From Acidiferrobacteraceae bacterium (GTDB taxonomy: Bacteria; Pseudomonadota; Gammaproteobacteria; Arenicellales; UBA868), in assembly GCA_002721105.1 (NCBI GenBank), contig PBJL01000033.1:208938-272937 (forward strand): 64,000 bases of DNA, written 5' to 3'. The notes under the pieces are model-generated. The model searched no databases, had not been told where the DNA came from, and saw nothing but the letters and a program-made list of their open reading frames with translations. This document shows positions 44,662 through 54,971 of this stretch, piece by piece (positions within the stretch are counted from its first letter, which is position 1; each line of letters starts with the position of its first letter). A program made the position numbers and the translations under genes.

Positions 44662-45386
44662 TAGCAAGATATATAATATTCCTGCTTTTTGGTTTCTTCG
44701 GCAGTGCTGCTTGGGCAGCTGGTGGTGGTGGCGCTAATTTAGATTCGGCCAGTATTAACTTAAGCGATAGACAATCTTTACAGAGAGGTGCGAGGACTTT
44801 TGTTAATTATTGTCTTTCGTGTCATGGTGCTTCTTACATGCGTTACGAACGGATGGCAAATGATCTTGGGATTAGCGACGAACTTTTGCGTGAAAATTTG
44901 ATGGGTCCGACTGAGAAGCCAGGCGATTTAATGACTTCTCGTATGCCGGCAGATGGGGCTAAGCAATGGTTCGGAGTTGTCCCACCCGATCTTAGCTTAA
45001 CTGCTCGTTACAGGCGACCTGATTGGATCTATACCTATATGAGGAGTTTTTATGTAGATGATACTTCTCCAACTGGTTGGAACAACGTTTTGTATCCGAA
45101 CGTTGCGATGCCTAATGTGTTGTATGAATGGCAAGGTTATCGAAAAGCTTATTTTGACAAAGAGCAAGGCACAAAATTTAAAAAGTATGGGATATTGTCG
45201 GATGGTACTATGACTCCCGAAGAATTTGATGTGGCTGTTACGGATCTGACTAATTTTATGGTTTATCTTGCAGAGCCGGCTAAGCTTGTCCGATATCGTG
45301 TTGGATTATGGGTTGTAATCTTTATGGTAATTTTTACTATATTTGCTTACTTCTTGAAAAAGGAATACTGGCGCGATGTTGATTGA
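44658..45386 (+). CDS. petC: Cytochrome c1 of the bc1 complex
   Basis: Membrane-anchored cytochrome c1. 242 residues: signal peptide ending near AWAAGG, haem-binding CLSCH (NYCLSCHGASYMRYERM, about residue 53), GVVPPDLSLTARYR and YTYMRSFYVDDTSPTGWNN. A single C-terminal membrane anchor (VGLWVVIFMVIFTIFAYFLKK) is present. Its ATG overlaps the petB stop (ATGA), indicating an operon. Confidence 0.95.
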   Translation: MIARYIIFLLFGFFGSAAWAAGGGGANLDSASINLSDRQSLQRGARTFVNYCLSCHGASYMRYERMANDLGISDELLRENLMGPTEKPGDLMTSRMPADGAKQWFGVVPPDLSLTARYRRPDWIYTYMRSFYVDDTSPTGWNNVLYPNVAMPNVLYEWQGYRKAYFDKEQGTKFKKYGILSDGTMTPEEFDVAVTDLTNFMVYLAEPAKLVRYRVGLWVVIFMVIFTIFAYFLKKEYWRDVD

Positions 45387-45427
45387 TTTTATATTCCGGG
45401 TTAATAATAGTGAGTTGATAGGAGACC

Positions 45428-46024
45428 ATGAAACTTTTTTCTGATCCTTTATGTTTGTATGGACACACATGTAGGTTGGTTATGAGAGAAAAGGATGCAG
45501 AATCTGACTTTCATTTTTTTACCAAAGATCAGCCGGCGGACGAGATTAGTGAGCTCAACCCCTATGGTGAATCACCGACTCTAGTCGATCGAGATCTCGT
45601 CTTGTACAATGTTATTGTTATAAATGAATTCCTAGATGAGCGACTACCACATCCCCCCTTAATGCCCATTGATCCTGTTGGCCGGGGTCGCGCTAGATTA
45701 CTGATTTTTCGTTTACAACGTGACTGGTTAGATAATGTTCAAGGGCATATGGTCAACGGTCAGAAATTTGATCAAAAGCGGCGACATGAATTAGCAGATG
45801 GTTTATCGGCAATGTCCCAGATTTTTTCTAATCAAGATTATATTTTAGGAGATGATGTTACTTTAGCTGACTGTTATGTAGCGCCTCTTTTGTGGCGGTT
45901 ACCTTTTTTAGGTATCGACTTACAAAAAAAAGTGGCCCAACTTGAAGAATATAGCGAAAGGCTATTCTCTCGGGAATCATTTCAACAAAGTCTTAGCGAC
46001 GAGGAACGCGAATTGCGACGATAG
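45428..46024 (+). CDS. sspA: Stringent starvation protein A (GST fold)
   Basis: RNA-polymerase-associated regulator, not an active glutathione transferase. 198 residues with N-terminal thioredoxin-like domain (LFSDPLCLYGHTCRLVMREK, ESPTLVDRDLVLYNVIVINEFLDERLPHPPLMP) and a C-terminal helical domain. The petC-sspA-sspB order is common in gamma- and betaproteobacteria, and the RBS (TAGGAG) stands just before ATG 45428. Confidence 0.92.
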   Translation: MKLFSDPLCLYGHTCRLVMREKDAESDFHFFTKDQPADEISELNPYGESPTLVDRDLVLYNVIVINEFLDERLPHPPLMPIDPVGRGRARLLIFRLQRDWLDNVQGHMVNGQKFDQKRRHELADGLSAMSQIFSNQDYILGDDVTLADCYVAPLLWRLPFLGIDLQKKVAQLEEYSERLFSRESFQQSLSDEERELRR

Positions 46025-46041
46025 ATAAAAGCATAGTATCA

Positions 46042-46497
46042 ATGCCTCGTAAGGATCAAATTTATATGGACACAAAAAAAGAAACCTTAATTTCCACACA
46101 ACCTTATCTAATTCGAGCGATTCGAGATTGGGCTATTGATAATGATTTAACTCCCCAGCTACTTATTGATGCAGAGACAGAGGGAGTTGTGGTCCCCTCT
46201 GGTTACACGCAAGATGGGAAAATTCTTTTAAATGTGCATCAAAGTGCTGTGGATTCTCTAGAATTAGGCAATGAAATAATTTCTTTTTCTGCTAGATTCG
46301 CTAGTGTTTCACGAGCTGTCCGGTTTCCGGTTAGATCTGTTCTTGCTGTATTCGCTAAGGAGAATGGTCATGGTTATTATTTTCGAGAAAGCGAAGTTGT
46401 ATCGGGAATGGAGGATGATATTACTTCAGGTGGTCAGAGCGAGGTCGTTTCTATATCTGGAGAAGTTAAACAGCCTCATCTTTATGTGGTTAAGTGA
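46042..46497 (+). CDS. sspB: ClpXP protease specificity-enhancing factor SspB
   Basis: Adaptor that delivers ssrA-tagged substrates to ClpX. 151 residues from ATG 46042; ATG 46066 (MDTKKETLIS) is an alternative that matches the common shorter N-terminus. LIRAIRDWAIDNDLTPQLLIDAETEGVVVP and NVHQSAVDSLELGNEIISFSARF form the ssrA-binding domain. The C-terminal PHLYVVK is the ClpX-binding tail, preceded by the flexible linker. Confidence 0.93.
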   Translation: MPRKDQIYMDTKKETLISTQPYLIRAIRDWAIDNDLTPQLLIDAETEGVVVPSGYTQDGKILLNVHQSAVDSLELGNEIISFSARFASVSRAVRFPVRSVLAVFAKENGHGYYFRESEVVSGMEDDITSGGQSEVVSISGEVKQPHLYVVK

Positions 46498-46529
46498 AAG
46501 TCTTTTGTTGATCCTGAAGGTTTGAGATT

Positions 46530-47075
46530 ATGAGTTTCGATTCAATACATGGCACGACCATTTTATCTGTTAGGCGAAATAGTCAGGTTGTAATTGGTGG
46601 TGACGGTCAGGCATCGATGGGCGATACAATAATGAAAGGCAATACTCGAAAGGTTCGCCGTCTATTTGATAACAAAGTTATTGCTGGTTTTGCGGGCAGC
46701 ACTGCAGATGCTTTTACTTTATTCGAGCGATTTGAGGGTAAACTGCAAAAACATCAGGGGAATTTGGTACGTTCAGCTGTAGAGCTAAGCAAGGATTGGC
46801 GCACCGATCGTATGTTACGGCGACTTGAGGCTTTGTTAGCCGTAGCGGATAGGACAACTTCTCTTATTATTACTGGTAGTGGTGATGTCATTGAGCCAGA
46901 ACATGGGATCATGGCCATTGGATCGGGCGGAACCTATGCAAAAGCCGCTGCGCTTGCACTGCTAAAGGAGACGGAGTTGGATGCGAAAGTGATTGTAGAA
47001 CGAGCGTTATCTATAGCCGCGGATATTTGTATTTACACAAATAATGAGTTCACTATCGAGGAACTGAAAGGTTAG
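46530..47075 (+). CDS. hslV: ATP-dependent protease peptidase subunit HslV
   Basis: Threonine peptidase of the HslUV protease. 181 residues; the catalytic Thr is in [10 protein letters not shown] after removal of the N-terminus, followed by [26 protein letters not shown] and [18 protein letters not shown]. hslU follows at 47084, eight bases later; the two form an operon with sspAB. Confidence 0.95.
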   Translation: MSFDSIHGTTILSVRRNSQVVIGGDGQASMGDTIMKGNTRKVRRLFDNKVIAGFAGSTADAFTLFERFEGKLQKHQGNLVRSAVELSKDWRTDRMLRRLEALLAVADRTTSLIITGSGDVIEPEHGIMAIGSGGTYAKAAALALLKETELDAKVIVERALSIAADICIYTNNEFTIEELKG

Positions 47076-47083
47076 GTAATCAA

Positions 47084-48436
47084 ATGTCTATGACGCCACG
47101 TGAAATAGTTGAAGAAATAGACAAACATATTGTTGGTCAGGCAGCTGCCAAAAGATCTGTAGCGGTAGCTCTTCGTAATCGTTGGCGCCGAGCACAGGTC
47201 AAGGATGAAGCCTTGCGGGCTGAAATTACCCCAAAAAATATACTTATGATTGGCCCTACAGGTGTAGGTAAAACTGAGATATCTAGGCGCTTAGCGCGAC
47301 TTGCTAAAGCACCTTTCATGAAGGTAGAGGCAACGAAATTTACAGAGGTAGGTTATGTTGGGCGCGAAGTAGATTCTATAGTTAGGGATTTAGTCGATAT
47401 GGCCATCAAAATGGCGCGGGAGGAAGCAATTGAAAGAGTGCGGTCGCGTGCCGAAGATATTGCGGAAGAGAAGATACTGGATGCTCTTTTACCTCCTCCT
47501 CGTGAAAACGATTGGGAGCAAGGAACTAAAGGCAGTGTCGATCCTATAGGAGACAAGGATGGAGCAGCTCGCCAGCGTTTTAGGAAGCTGTTTAGAGAGG
47601 GTAAACTTGATGAAAAAGACATTGAAATTGAAGTCAGTAGTCCGAAAATGGGTGTAGAAATTATGGGCCCACCGGGCATGGAGGAGATGACTGGACAATT
47701 ACAAAATATGTTTCAGAATCTAGGGGGCCAGCAAACTCGAAGTCGGAAAGTTTCAGTGTTTGAGGCAACGCGATTATTAACTGAAGAAGCTGCTGCAAAT
47801 CTGGTAAACGATGATGATATAAAACAAGAAGCGATTGAGCGAGTCGAACAAAACGGAATTGTTTTTCTCGATGAGTTGGATAAGATTGTCGGGAGAAATA
47901 ATCAGCAGGGAGCGGATGTATCTCGTGAAGGTGTACAAAGAGATTTGTTACCACTAATTGAGGGTTGTACTGTTAGCACTCGATACGGAATGGTTCGAAC
48001 TGATCATATCCTTTTTATAGCGTCTGGCGCTTTTCAAATGAGTAAGCCTTCAGATTTGATCCCTGAATTACAAGGCCGACTTCCAATACGTGTAGAACTG
48101 GATGCGCTGAGCTCTAGTGATTTCGTACGCATTCTTACAGAACCTTATGCATCCTTAACTCAACAATATTCGGCGTTATTGAGGGCGGATGGTCTTAATC
48201 TGGAGTTTGAATCAGACGGAGTTAATAGAATAGCTGAAGTTGCATGGCAGGTAAATGAAAGAACAGAAAATATTGGCGCACGGAGATTACACACCGTTAT
48301 GGAGAGATTGCTTGAAACTGTATCTTTTGATGCAGCTGATAGATCTGGTGACACTGTTAAAATAGATAGGGATTACGTAGATCAACATCTATCTAATTTA
48401 GTAGAGGATGAAGATTTGTCTCGTTACATCCTTTAG
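47084..48436 (+). CDS. hslU: ATP-dependent protease ATPase subunit HslU
   Basis: AAA+ unfoldase partner of HslV. 450 residues: N-terminal [34 protein letters not shown], Walker [18 protein letters not shown], Walker [10 protein letters not shown], and the C-terminal tail ending LSRYIL that inserts into HslV. The I-domain between about residues 110 and 240 contains the [11 protein letters not shown] and [13 protein letters not shown] region. Confidence 0.95.
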   Translation: MSMTPREIVEEIDKHIVGQAAAKRSVAVALRNRWRRAQVKDEALRAEITPKNILMIGPTGVGKTEISRRLARLAKAPFMKVEATKFTEVGYVGREVDSIVRDLVDMAIKMAREEAIERVRSRAEDIAEEKILDALLPPPRENDWEQGTKGSVDPIGDKDGAARQRFRKLFREGKLDEKDIEIEVSSPKMGVEIMGPPGMEEMTGQLQNMFQNLGGQQTRSRKVSVFEATRLLTEEAAANLVNDDDIKQEAIERVEQNGIVFLDELDKIVGRNNQQGADVSREGVQRDLLPLIEGCTVSTRYGMVRTDHILFIASGAFQMSKPSDLIPELQGRLPIRVELDALSSSDFVRILTEPYASLTQQYSALLRADGLNLEFESDGVNRIAEVAWQVNERTENIGARRLHTVMERLLETVSFDAADRSGDTVKIDRDYVDQHLSNLVEDEDLSRYIL

Positions 48437-48480
48437 AGATTTGCTATTGGCAAGCAGTGGCTAAAAAATAAACTTCACTA

Positions 48481-48840
48481 TCATTCAACCATTTCAATCC
48501 TATCGGAAATTCCGAGGGTTACGCTTACTCCATCCAACGTTATAAACCGGCGCCCCTCAATGTCTTTCTGATATGCCTGATAGTTTATGATGTCTCCCTG
48601 GTTATTAGTTACACGCACATTGATGATTCGATGTTGTTCATTCCAGTTAAGGACAAAAATTAATGTTGAAATTGCAATGATAACTCCTAAAAGAGAGTAA
48701 ATTACTAGATTGGATGAACCCCGATCTTTTTGTGTTGATTCGGCTCTATGTTGTGTTGCTTTATTTTGAGGCTGTTTTACTCTAAAGATAAGAGCAACGA
48801 TCAGAATAACGGCAAGCGTGATAAGAATTTTTAGTAGCAT
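48481..48840 (-). CDS. Membrane-anchored hypothetical protein
   Basis: 119 residues: N-terminal membrane span (about residues 3-20), a charged linker (RVKQPQNKATQHRAESTQK), a second span (about 45-65) and a C-terminal soluble domain with NVRVTNNQGDIINYQAYQKDIEGRRFITLDG. I do not recognise the family. It is followed convergently by hslU and lies 6 bases from the ycgL start, probably the second gene of a short minus-strand unit with ycgL. Topology suggests that the soluble part sits on one face of the inner membrane. Confidence 0.6.
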   Translation of the reverse strand: MLLKILITLAVILIVALIFRVKQPQNKATQHRAESTQKDRGSSNLVIYSLLGVIIAISTLIFVLNWNEQHRIINVRVTNNQGDIINYQAYQKDIEGRRFITLDGVSVTLGISDRIEMVE

Positions 48841-48846
48841 CGATTG

Positions 48847-49107
48847 TTAATTTCCGTAAACACTCTTAGGCTCAATAACATCAGAAGGTAATTGAAGATA
48901 GAAGCCAGATTCCTTTATTTCTGATATAACTTTTGCGGTAGATGCTTGCGCCAATTTTGTATTTTCAGATATTTCCAATGCTATTACTATTTCTAACATT
49001 CCTAATAAATTTAAGAGAGGGTCTGGAACTCTCGAAAAATCATTCTCGTTCTCGACAAATAGATAGGTATTTGCTTTTTTGCTAGCTTTGTATATAACGC
49101 AGTTCAA
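48847..49107 (-). CDS. ycgL: YcgL domain-containing protein
   Basis: 86 residues matching the small gammaproteobacterial YcgL family: MNCVIYKASKKANTYLFVENENDFSRVPDPLLNLLG (family MxCVIYRSSK...TYLYV...DFSRVP) and SGFYLQLPSD near the C-terminus. Function unknown; in E. coli the gene lies by minCDE. Here it is convergent to nothing and starts 55 bases before the citrate synthase stop on the same strand. Confidence 0.85.
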   Translation of the reverse strand: MNCVIYKASKKANTYLFVENENDFSRVPDPLLNLLGMLEIVIALEISENTKLAQASTAKVISEIKESGFYLQLPSDVIEPKSVYGN

Positions 49108-49162
49108 GAATGAGGCTCTCCGAAGTATTTTTTGTATTGCTCTATGACTGCCTATTTAGGCC

Positions 49163-50548
49163 TCATTTTTTACCACCCCAAAGCCACGACCAGCTAATTT
49201 TGCGGTCGGTATGTTCACGGTTAGCTACTGATGTAAATTCCCTTTTTTTGCTTCCAACATACAGTTGTCTTGGGCGACCGATCCTAGATTCGGGTGATTC
49301 CATCATCTCTTTCCAGTGAGCAATCCAGCCAACTGTTCTTCCAATAGCGAAAAGGACTGTAAACATATTGACAGGAAAACCTATAGCTCTAAGAATTATT
49401 CCAGAATAAAAATCAACATTAGGATATAGTTGTTTTTCTTGAAAATAATCATCTTTCAGTGCAATCTCTTCTAGAGCCATGGCTAGATCTAGTGTGGCAT
49501 CATGAATTCCGAGCTCATCAAGCACTTCGTGACATGTTTTGCGTAAGACCTCAGCGCGAGGATCATAATTCTTGTAAACGCGGTGCCCAAAGCCCATCAA
49601 CCGAAAGCTATCTTCTGGATCTTGAGCCTTTTTAATATATTTTCCAATCCTATCTTTTGTGCCAATTTCATGAAGCATATTTAATACAGCTTCATTTGCT
49701 CCGCCATGAGCTGGCCCCCAAAGTGAGGCAATACCTGCCGCGACACACGCAAATGGGTTAGCCGCAGATGAACCCGCTAAACGTACTGTGGATGTTGATG
49801 CATTTTGTTCATGATCAGCATGGAGTATAAGAATACGATTCATGGCCCGCGCTAGTACTGGATTTATATCATATTCACGAGTTGGGACACTGAACATTAG
49901 CCGTAATACATTTTCTGAATAGTTTAGATTATTACTTGGATAGGGGAAGGATTGGCCTAGGGAGTATTTGTAGGCATATGCTCCGATTGTTGGCATTTTC
50001 GCTATTAATCGATGCGCTGCTTTCATTCTTTGCATAGGATCATTAATGTCAGTACTATCGTGATAGAAAGCTGATAACGCACCGACTACTCCTATCATTA
50101 TTGCCATAGGGTGGGCACTACGCATAAATCCACTGTAAAATCGTACAAGTTGTTCATGTAGCATTGTGTGGTTACTGATATCATGATCAAACTCTGACTT
50201 TTCTTCTGGTGAAGGAAGTTCACCATGCAGTAGTAAATAGCACACATCGGTATAATCAGTATTTCGTGCAAGATCCTCTATTGCATAACCACGATGTAAC
50301 AATATTCCTGCTTCTCCATCTATATAAGTAATTTCGGATGTACAGGAAGCAGTTGAAGCGAAGCCCGGATCATAGGTAAATACTCCAGCTTGACTAAATA
50401 GTTTTCGAGTATCAAGAACCTTAGGGCCGACAGTTCCATAAAGTGTTGGGAATTCCCAGGATTTGCCCGTTTCATTGTCGGTTAATGTAAATGAGTGCCG
50501 AACCGATTTCGCAAGACGGTCAGCATTATTTTTTTTGGGCTTTGCCAT
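49163..50548 (-). CDS. gltA: Citrate synthase
   Basis: Condenses oxaloacetate and acetyl-CoA at the head of the TCA cycle. 461 residues with a 30-residue N-terminal extension versus E. coli. Motifs: [30 protein letters not shown] (catalytic His), [16 protein letters not shown] (catalytic His), [15 protein letters not shown] (catalytic region) and [14 protein letters not shown] (catalytic Asp region), the type II hexameric pattern. It is followed by ycgL after 55 bases. The promoter is in the 213-base AT-rich gap to the alpha/beta hydrolase. Confidence 0.95.
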   Translation of the reverse strand: MAKPKKNNADRLAKSVRHSFTLTDNETGKSWEFPTLYGTVGPKVLDTRKLFSQAGVFTYDPGFASTASCTSEITYIDGEAGILLHRGYAIEDLARNTDYTDVCYLLLHGELPSPEEKSEFDHDISNHTMLHEQLVRFYSGFMRSAHPMAIMIGVVGALSAFYHDSTDINDPMQRMKAAHRLIAKMPTIGAYAYKYSLGQSFPYPSNNLNYSENVLRLMFSVPTREYDINPVLARAMNRILILHADHEQNASTSTVRLAGSSAANPFACVAAGIASLWGPAHGGANEAVLNMLHEIGTKDRIGKYIKKAQDPEDSFRLMGFGHRVYKNYDPRAEVLRKTCHEVLDELGIHDATLDLAMALEEIALKDDYFQEKQLYPNVDFYSGIILRAIGFPVNMFTVLFAIGRTVGWIAHWKEMMESPESRIGRPRQLYVGSKKREFTSVANREHTDRKISWSWLWGGKK

Positions 50549-50761
50549 AATTGGCTCCTTCGTTCTTCACTATTTCAATTATAAAAAATGTTGATACTAA
50601 AATCATCGGCTTATGTTGTCAGTTATACCTTAATCTATACATAAAATTATCTATTCAATGTGGCAAAATTATGCATTAATCTAATTTATCTTTGTATTAT
50701 CAGCTTGTTTGCAATAAAAATAACCTTTTTCGTTTATAAATTGTTTTTAGAAATTTAATCA

Positions 50762-51628
50762 ATGAGAAAACCGAGCACTTTCGAAAAGCCAGAACCTTTA
50801 AAACTTGTTACTTCAGTTGGCGAATTGGCCGGACTAAAATGGGGTGATTCTAATGAAAGATTGATTTTAGCACTCCATGGGTGGCTAGATAATGCTGCTA
50901 GCTTTAGCTCACTTGCACCGCTGCTTAAAAATGCTCAAGTCGTGGCACTTGATTTACCTGGTCATGGGCATTCTGAGCACCGTAAATTTTCGGATCATTA
51001 TCAATTTATCGATTACATTCCGACTGTTTTGCAGTCAATCAAATCCTTGGGCTGGAAAAGTTGTATTTTGTTAGGCCACTCCTTGGGAGGTGCGATTGCT
51101 ACATTTGTTGCTGTTGCAGATCCGTCAATAGTGACCCATTTAATCCTAATTGACGGTTTAGGCCCCCGCGCAGAAGTAGCCTCTAAGGCTGCTATTCAAT
51201 TGAGCAAGGCAACTCGTAGGTCTCGCACGATCCATACCAAAGTTTCTGGCAAAATCCACCCAAATCTTGAAGCGATGATAAATGCTCGACTACAGGTTAA
51301 CCACATCAGCAGAGAAGGAGCAAGGATCATTGTCGAGAGAAATGCTGTAGAAGTAAATAATGGGTTTGGATGGCGCACGGATCCTCGTTTATTGTGGCCG
51401 AGCCCTCAATACATGACTGAAGAGCAGGTACTAACAATTTTCAAGGCCAACAAAGTTCCGACACTTCTAGCAATGGCAAAAGATGGATATTTACAGAGTC
51501 GCGCTGAAACGGCTAATAGAATAAACGCATTTTTGAATATCCGAGTAGTCGAATTTCAAGGGAACCATCATTTTCACTTAGACGACCCTGGACCTATCGC
51601 TAAAGAGATAAATCTGTTCATCTCATGA
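50762..51628 (+). CDS. Alpha/beta-hydrolase family protein
   Basis: 288 residues. LALHGWLDNAASFSSLAPLL (oxyanion HGW) and VLLGHSLGGAIATFVA (catalytic Ser in GHSLGG, about residue 105), LILIDGLGPRAE, and a C-terminal His in HHFHLDDPG. The order and spacing are those of the Ser-Asp-His hydrolases with a lid; substrate is unknown. It is divergent from gltA and likely monocistronic. Confidence 0.88.
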   Translation: MRKPSTFEKPEPLKLVTSVGELAGLKWGDSNERLILALHGWLDNAASFSSLAPLLKNAQVVALDLPGHGHSEHRKFSDHYQFIDYIPTVLQSIKSLGWKSCILLGHSLGGAIATFVAVADPSIVTHLILIDGLGPRAEVASKAAIQLSKATRRSRTIHTKVSGKIHPNLEAMINARLQVNHISREGARIIVERNAVEVNNGFGWRTDPRLLWPSPQYMTEEQVLTIFKANKVPTLLAMAKDGYLQSRAETANRINAFLNIRVVEFQGNHHFHLDDPGPIAKEINLFIS

Positions 51629-51870
51629 ATAGCTTGTTCGAGTTTGTCATGAGGGGTGTGAAAAAGTCGACATATTAGTTTTTTAAGCACCATTCTTATT
51701 GTAGAGTCCCATAGATTACGGATTTATTAAGACAAAAGTATTAAAATCATAAAAGATCTGATCATCCTGACTTGCATTATAAGAAGAAAGGCCCCATATC
51801 TTCGTTAAGATAGATAAGTGCTTGTTATAATGGTATTGTGTAGTTATGTTATTTTTTGGAAACCAAATAC

Positions 51871-52206
51871 ATGTCTAAAAAAAGTATTTATAGAATTATT
51901 TTCCAAAGCCAGGGGAATGTTTATGAGGTATATGCTCGAGAAGTAACTCAGGGGGCAATGTTCGCGTTTGTTGAGATCGGAGACATCAGTTTTGGTGAGA
52001 GATCAAATTTAGTTCTAGATCCTTCAGACGAAAAATTAAAGGCTGAATTTAGCGGAGTTAAGCGTACTTACATTCCTTTGCATTCAGTTATTAGAATCGA
52101 TCAGGTTGAAAAAGAGGGTAGAGCCAAGGTCAGACCGGGTGGTGATTCAGAAAGTGGAAATGTAGCGTCTTTCCCAATACCTATGAAGCCACCAGCAGCA
52201 GAATGA
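51871..52206 (+). CDS. DUF1820 family protein
   Basis: 111 residues from ATG 51871 (an in-frame TTG 51856 is less likely). IYRIIFQSQGNVYEVYAREVTQGAMFAFVEIGDISFGERSNLVLDPSDEKLKAEFSGVKRTYIPLHSVIRIDQVEKEG is the characteristic DUF1820 core, a small cytoplasmic family widely kept in gammaproteobacteria. Function unknown. The long AT-rich upstream region (51629-51870, 242 bases) shows no other gene. Confidence 0.85.
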   Translation: MSKKSIYRIIFQSQGNVYEVYAREVTQGAMFAFVEIGDISFGERSNLVLDPSDEKLKAEFSGVKRTYIPLHSVIRIDQVEKEGRAKVRPGGDSESGNVASFPIPMKPPAAE

Positions 52207-52210
52207 GTTT

Positions 52211-52849
52211 TTAGAAGTTTTTAGCGTCTAGACAAAGACCAGTACTGCCTAGGCCGCAGTAACCGCCAGGATTTTTCGAGAGGTATTGTTGGTGATTGTC
52301 TTCTGCATAGTAAAATGCGTTGGCTTCTTTTATCTCAGTAGTTATTTTTGACTTGTCGGACGCCACGAGAATTTCGTTGTAATGTTCCTTCGTGTTGGTT
52401 GCAAGCTCTTCCTGTTCTTTGTTGTAAGTGTATATACAAGATCGATATTGAGTTCCAATATCATTTTGTTGCCGCATTCCCTGTGTTGGATCATGACCCT
52501 CCCAAAAGGTTTTTAACAAAGTTAGATAATTAATTTTTGATGGATTAAAAACAACTAACACTACTTCGGCGTGTCCAGTTAATCCACTACAAACCTCTTC
52601 GTAAGTAGGATTAGGCGTGTATCCACCAGCATAACCAACAGCCGTGGTGTAGACTCCTTTTTTTGTCCAAAAGACCTGTTCCGCGCCCCAAAAACAACCC
52701 AGACCAAAAAGAGCGAGCTGGTATTTGCTTGGAAATGGGGCTTTAATGGTGCGTTGATGAACATGATGCAAATTATTTATGCATATAGGTTCGTTTCGTC
52801 CTTGCAATGCTTTTCCTTTAGAAGGAAGGTTTGGTCGAAAGAAAATCAT
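52211..52849 (-). CDS. msrA: Peptide-methionine (S)-S-oxide reductase
   Basis: Repairs oxidised methionine. 212 residues with the active-site Cys in FGLGCFWGAEQVFW (about residue 51), VGYAGG, PTYEEVCSGLTGHAEVV and the C-terminal HQQYLSKNPGGYCGLGSTG region with recycling Cys. Its length and order fit MsrA. It is convergent with DUF1820 and 24 bases downstream of prmC on the same strand. Confidence 0.95.
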   Translation of the reverse strand: MIFFRPNLPSKGKALQGRNEPICINNLHHVHQRTIKAPFPSKYQLALFGLGCFWGAEQVFWTKKGVYTTAVGYAGGYTPNPTYEEVCSGLTGHAEVVLVVFNPSKINYLTLLKTFWEGHDPTQGMRQQNDIGTQYRSCIYTYNKEQEELATNTKEHYNEILVASDKSKITTEIKEANAFYYAEDNHQQYLSKNPGGYCGLGSTGLCLDAKNF

Positions 52850-52873
52850 AAAGGGTATCGTATTTATGGTTAA

Positions 52874-53722
52874 TCAATTAGTCGTTTGGGCAGCGGTTAC
52901 TCTGGGACGACCCGATAAATCATAGTGATGAACTATAGATTTGAACTGCGCATCGTACAATAGTTTTTTGACAGATTCTTGCTGTCTATGCCCGTGCTCT
53001 AATACTAGCCAACCGTTTGATTGTAAGGACTTGGGTGCTTCAGCGATAATTTTTTGTAGTGCTGACATGCCATTATTTGTACTAAATAGAGCTAAATCAG
53101 GTTCAAATTTTGTTTGTCCTACATCAAGATCGGGATCATTTATTCCTACATATGGTGGATTGCATACGATAATTGAATAAAAACGATTTGGAACAGCGTT
53201 TAGCCAATCTCCCGACTTAAAGGTAACGTTGTGTGTATTGTATTTTTTTGCGTTTTTTTTAGCTACTTCTAGCGCTTTTAATGAGATATCGGTTGCTGTA
53301 ATTTGGGCTTTTGGGAATTCAGTCGCAAGCGCTATAGCGATAGCGCCACTTCCTGTTCCTAAATCAAGTATCTGTAACAAATCATCAGTTTTTAATTTAT
53401 CAATTACAAACTCTACAAGTAACTCGGTTTCTGGTCTCGGAATGAGAGTGTCTTTAGTTACCTTGAGGGGTAGAGACCAAAATTCTTTTTCACCGATAAT
53501 GTAGGCAATCGGTTCGCCCGCATGCCTTCTATTCAATAATTTTTCTAATTTTTTTAGTTGTTCAGAGTTGAGAATTATGGGAGCGCCGGTTAAAACAGTG
53601 ATTTGGTCAATACCGCAGACATTACGCAGGATGATTTCGGCGTCGAGATGCGGTGTAGTAGTTACGGAAGATAAATGGTCGCTAGCATAGTCTACCCACA
53701 TATTTACTGTTGGCAGGGTCAT
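52874..53722 (-). CDS. prmC: Peptide chain release factor glutamine methyltransferase
   Basis: Methylates the Gln of the GGQ motif of release factors. 282 residues: [39 protein letters not shown] (SAM-binding) and VCNPPYVG (NPPY active site). It overlaps prfA by 4 bases, the usual prfA-prmC arrangement. Confidence 0.94.
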   Translation of the reverse strand: MTLPTVNMWVDYASDHLSSVTTTPHLDAEIILRNVCGIDQITVLTGAPIILNSEQLKKLEKLLNRRHAGEPIAYIIGEKEFWSLPLKVTKDTLIPRPETELLVEFVIDKLKTDDLLQILDLGTGSGAIAIALATEFPKAQITATDISLKALEVAKKNAKKYNTHNVTFKSGDWLNAVPNRFYSIIVCNPPYVGINDPDLDVGQTKFEPDLALFSTNNGMSALQKIIAEAPKSLQSNGWLVLEHGHRQQESVKKLLYDAQFKSIVHHYDLSGRPRVTAAQTTN

Positions 53723-54804
53723 GTGCTTGCTAGAGAAGAAAGTTGTTCTGTTTGGTATCTGGTGATAATTGGGTCAATTACTTGTGCTAGATCACCAGCA
53801 AGAATTTCATCAAGTTTATAGAGTGTCAGGCCGATGCGATGATCAGTGACTCTTCCTTGGGGAAAATTATATGTTCGTATTCTTTCTGATCGATCGCCGG
53901 TACCTACAAGTGATCGCCTAGTCGCATCTACCTCATTTTTCTGTTTCTCGATTTGAGACTGAAGTAACCGAGCTTTCAAAACTGACATCGCTCGGGCTTT
54001 ATTCTTATGCTGAGATCTTTCATCCTGACACTCAACTACTATACCGCTGGGCAAATGAGTAATTCGTACTGCAGAATCTGTACGATTGACATGTTGACCG
54101 CCGGCACCAGAGGCTCTATAGGTATCAATGCGTAGATCATTATTAGAGATATCTATATGATCAATTTCTTCAGCTTCAGGAAGAATAGCAACGGTGCAGG
54201 CTGACGTATGTATTCGACCTTGGGCTTCAGTTTCTGGAACGCGTTGAACACGGTGGGCCCCAGATTCAAATTTTAAACGCGAAAAAACATTTTGTCCTAT
54301 TATTCTCACGATTATCTCTTTATATCCACCATGCTCTCCAGAATTTTGATTGGTAATTTCGACTGTCCAATTTTGCTTTTCTGAAAAAGCGACATACATG
54401 CGAAAAAGATCACCTGCAAATAGCGCCGCTTCATCTCCACCTGTACCTGCTCGTAATTCAAGGTAGACGTTCCTAACATCATTAGGATCTTTGGGAAGTA
54501 ATAAGAGTTTCAGTTTGTCTTCTTCGTCAACAACTGTTTTTTTAAGGCGCAAAAGCTCGTCTTGGGCAAGTCGTCGAATCGATCGATCCGGATCTTCAAG
54601 CATGCTAAGTGCTTGTTGTGTTTCTGCACTTACAGCTCTGTAAAGTGTGTATTGTTTTACGACAGGCTCAATCTCCGATAGTTCAATAGATAATTTTCGA
54701 AAATTTCCATGATCTGAGATTATATTGGGGTCGGATAGAAGGACATTTAATTCCTCCATACGGTCTGTGAGTAGATCCAATCTTTTTTTGATGTTAATGT
54801 TCAT
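53719..54804 (-). CDS. prfA: Peptide chain release factor 1
   Basis: Recognises UAA and UAG and releases the peptide. 361 residues. GGQ motif in [26 protein letters not shown] (about residue 230), codon-recognition region with [14 protein letters not shown], and the [14 protein letters not shown] motif. hemA, which often precedes prfA, is absent: 167 bases upstream a divergent TPR gene begins. Confidence 0.95.
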   Translation of the reverse strand: MNINIKKRLDLLTDRMEELNVLLSDPNIISDHGNFRKLSIELSEIEPVVKQYTLYRAVSAETQQALSMLEDPDRSIRRLAQDELLRLKKTVVDEEDKLKLLLLPKDPNDVRNVYLELRAGTGGDEAALFAGDLFRMYVAFSEKQNWTVEITNQNSGEHGGYKEIIVRIIGQNVFSRLKFESGAHRVQRVPETEAQGRIHTSACTVAILPEAEEIDHIDISNNDLRIDTYRASGAGGQHVNRTDSAVRITHLPSGIVVECQDERSQHKNKARAMSVLKARLLQSQIEKQKNEVDATRRSLVGTGDRSERIRTYNFPQGRVTDHRIGLTLYKLDEILAGDLAQVIDPIITRYQTEQLSSLAST

Positions 54805-54971
54805 TCTTAATTAAGGTAGGCGGAGATACAGGTCAATTTTTTCCGATAAATGTGATGTGTTGAGATATCAAATCCCGAAAAGATACACTTTATACCTCTA
54901 TATTTGGTCTACGTTCTGTTATTCTTCGATATTTACTTAGGATTTTCTCACACCTGACAACTATTTTCTGC

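Noticed and set aside
47353..47954. Several minus-strand ORFs opposite hslU
   Set aside because: They are shadows of the highly conserved hslU reading frame and lack any motif.
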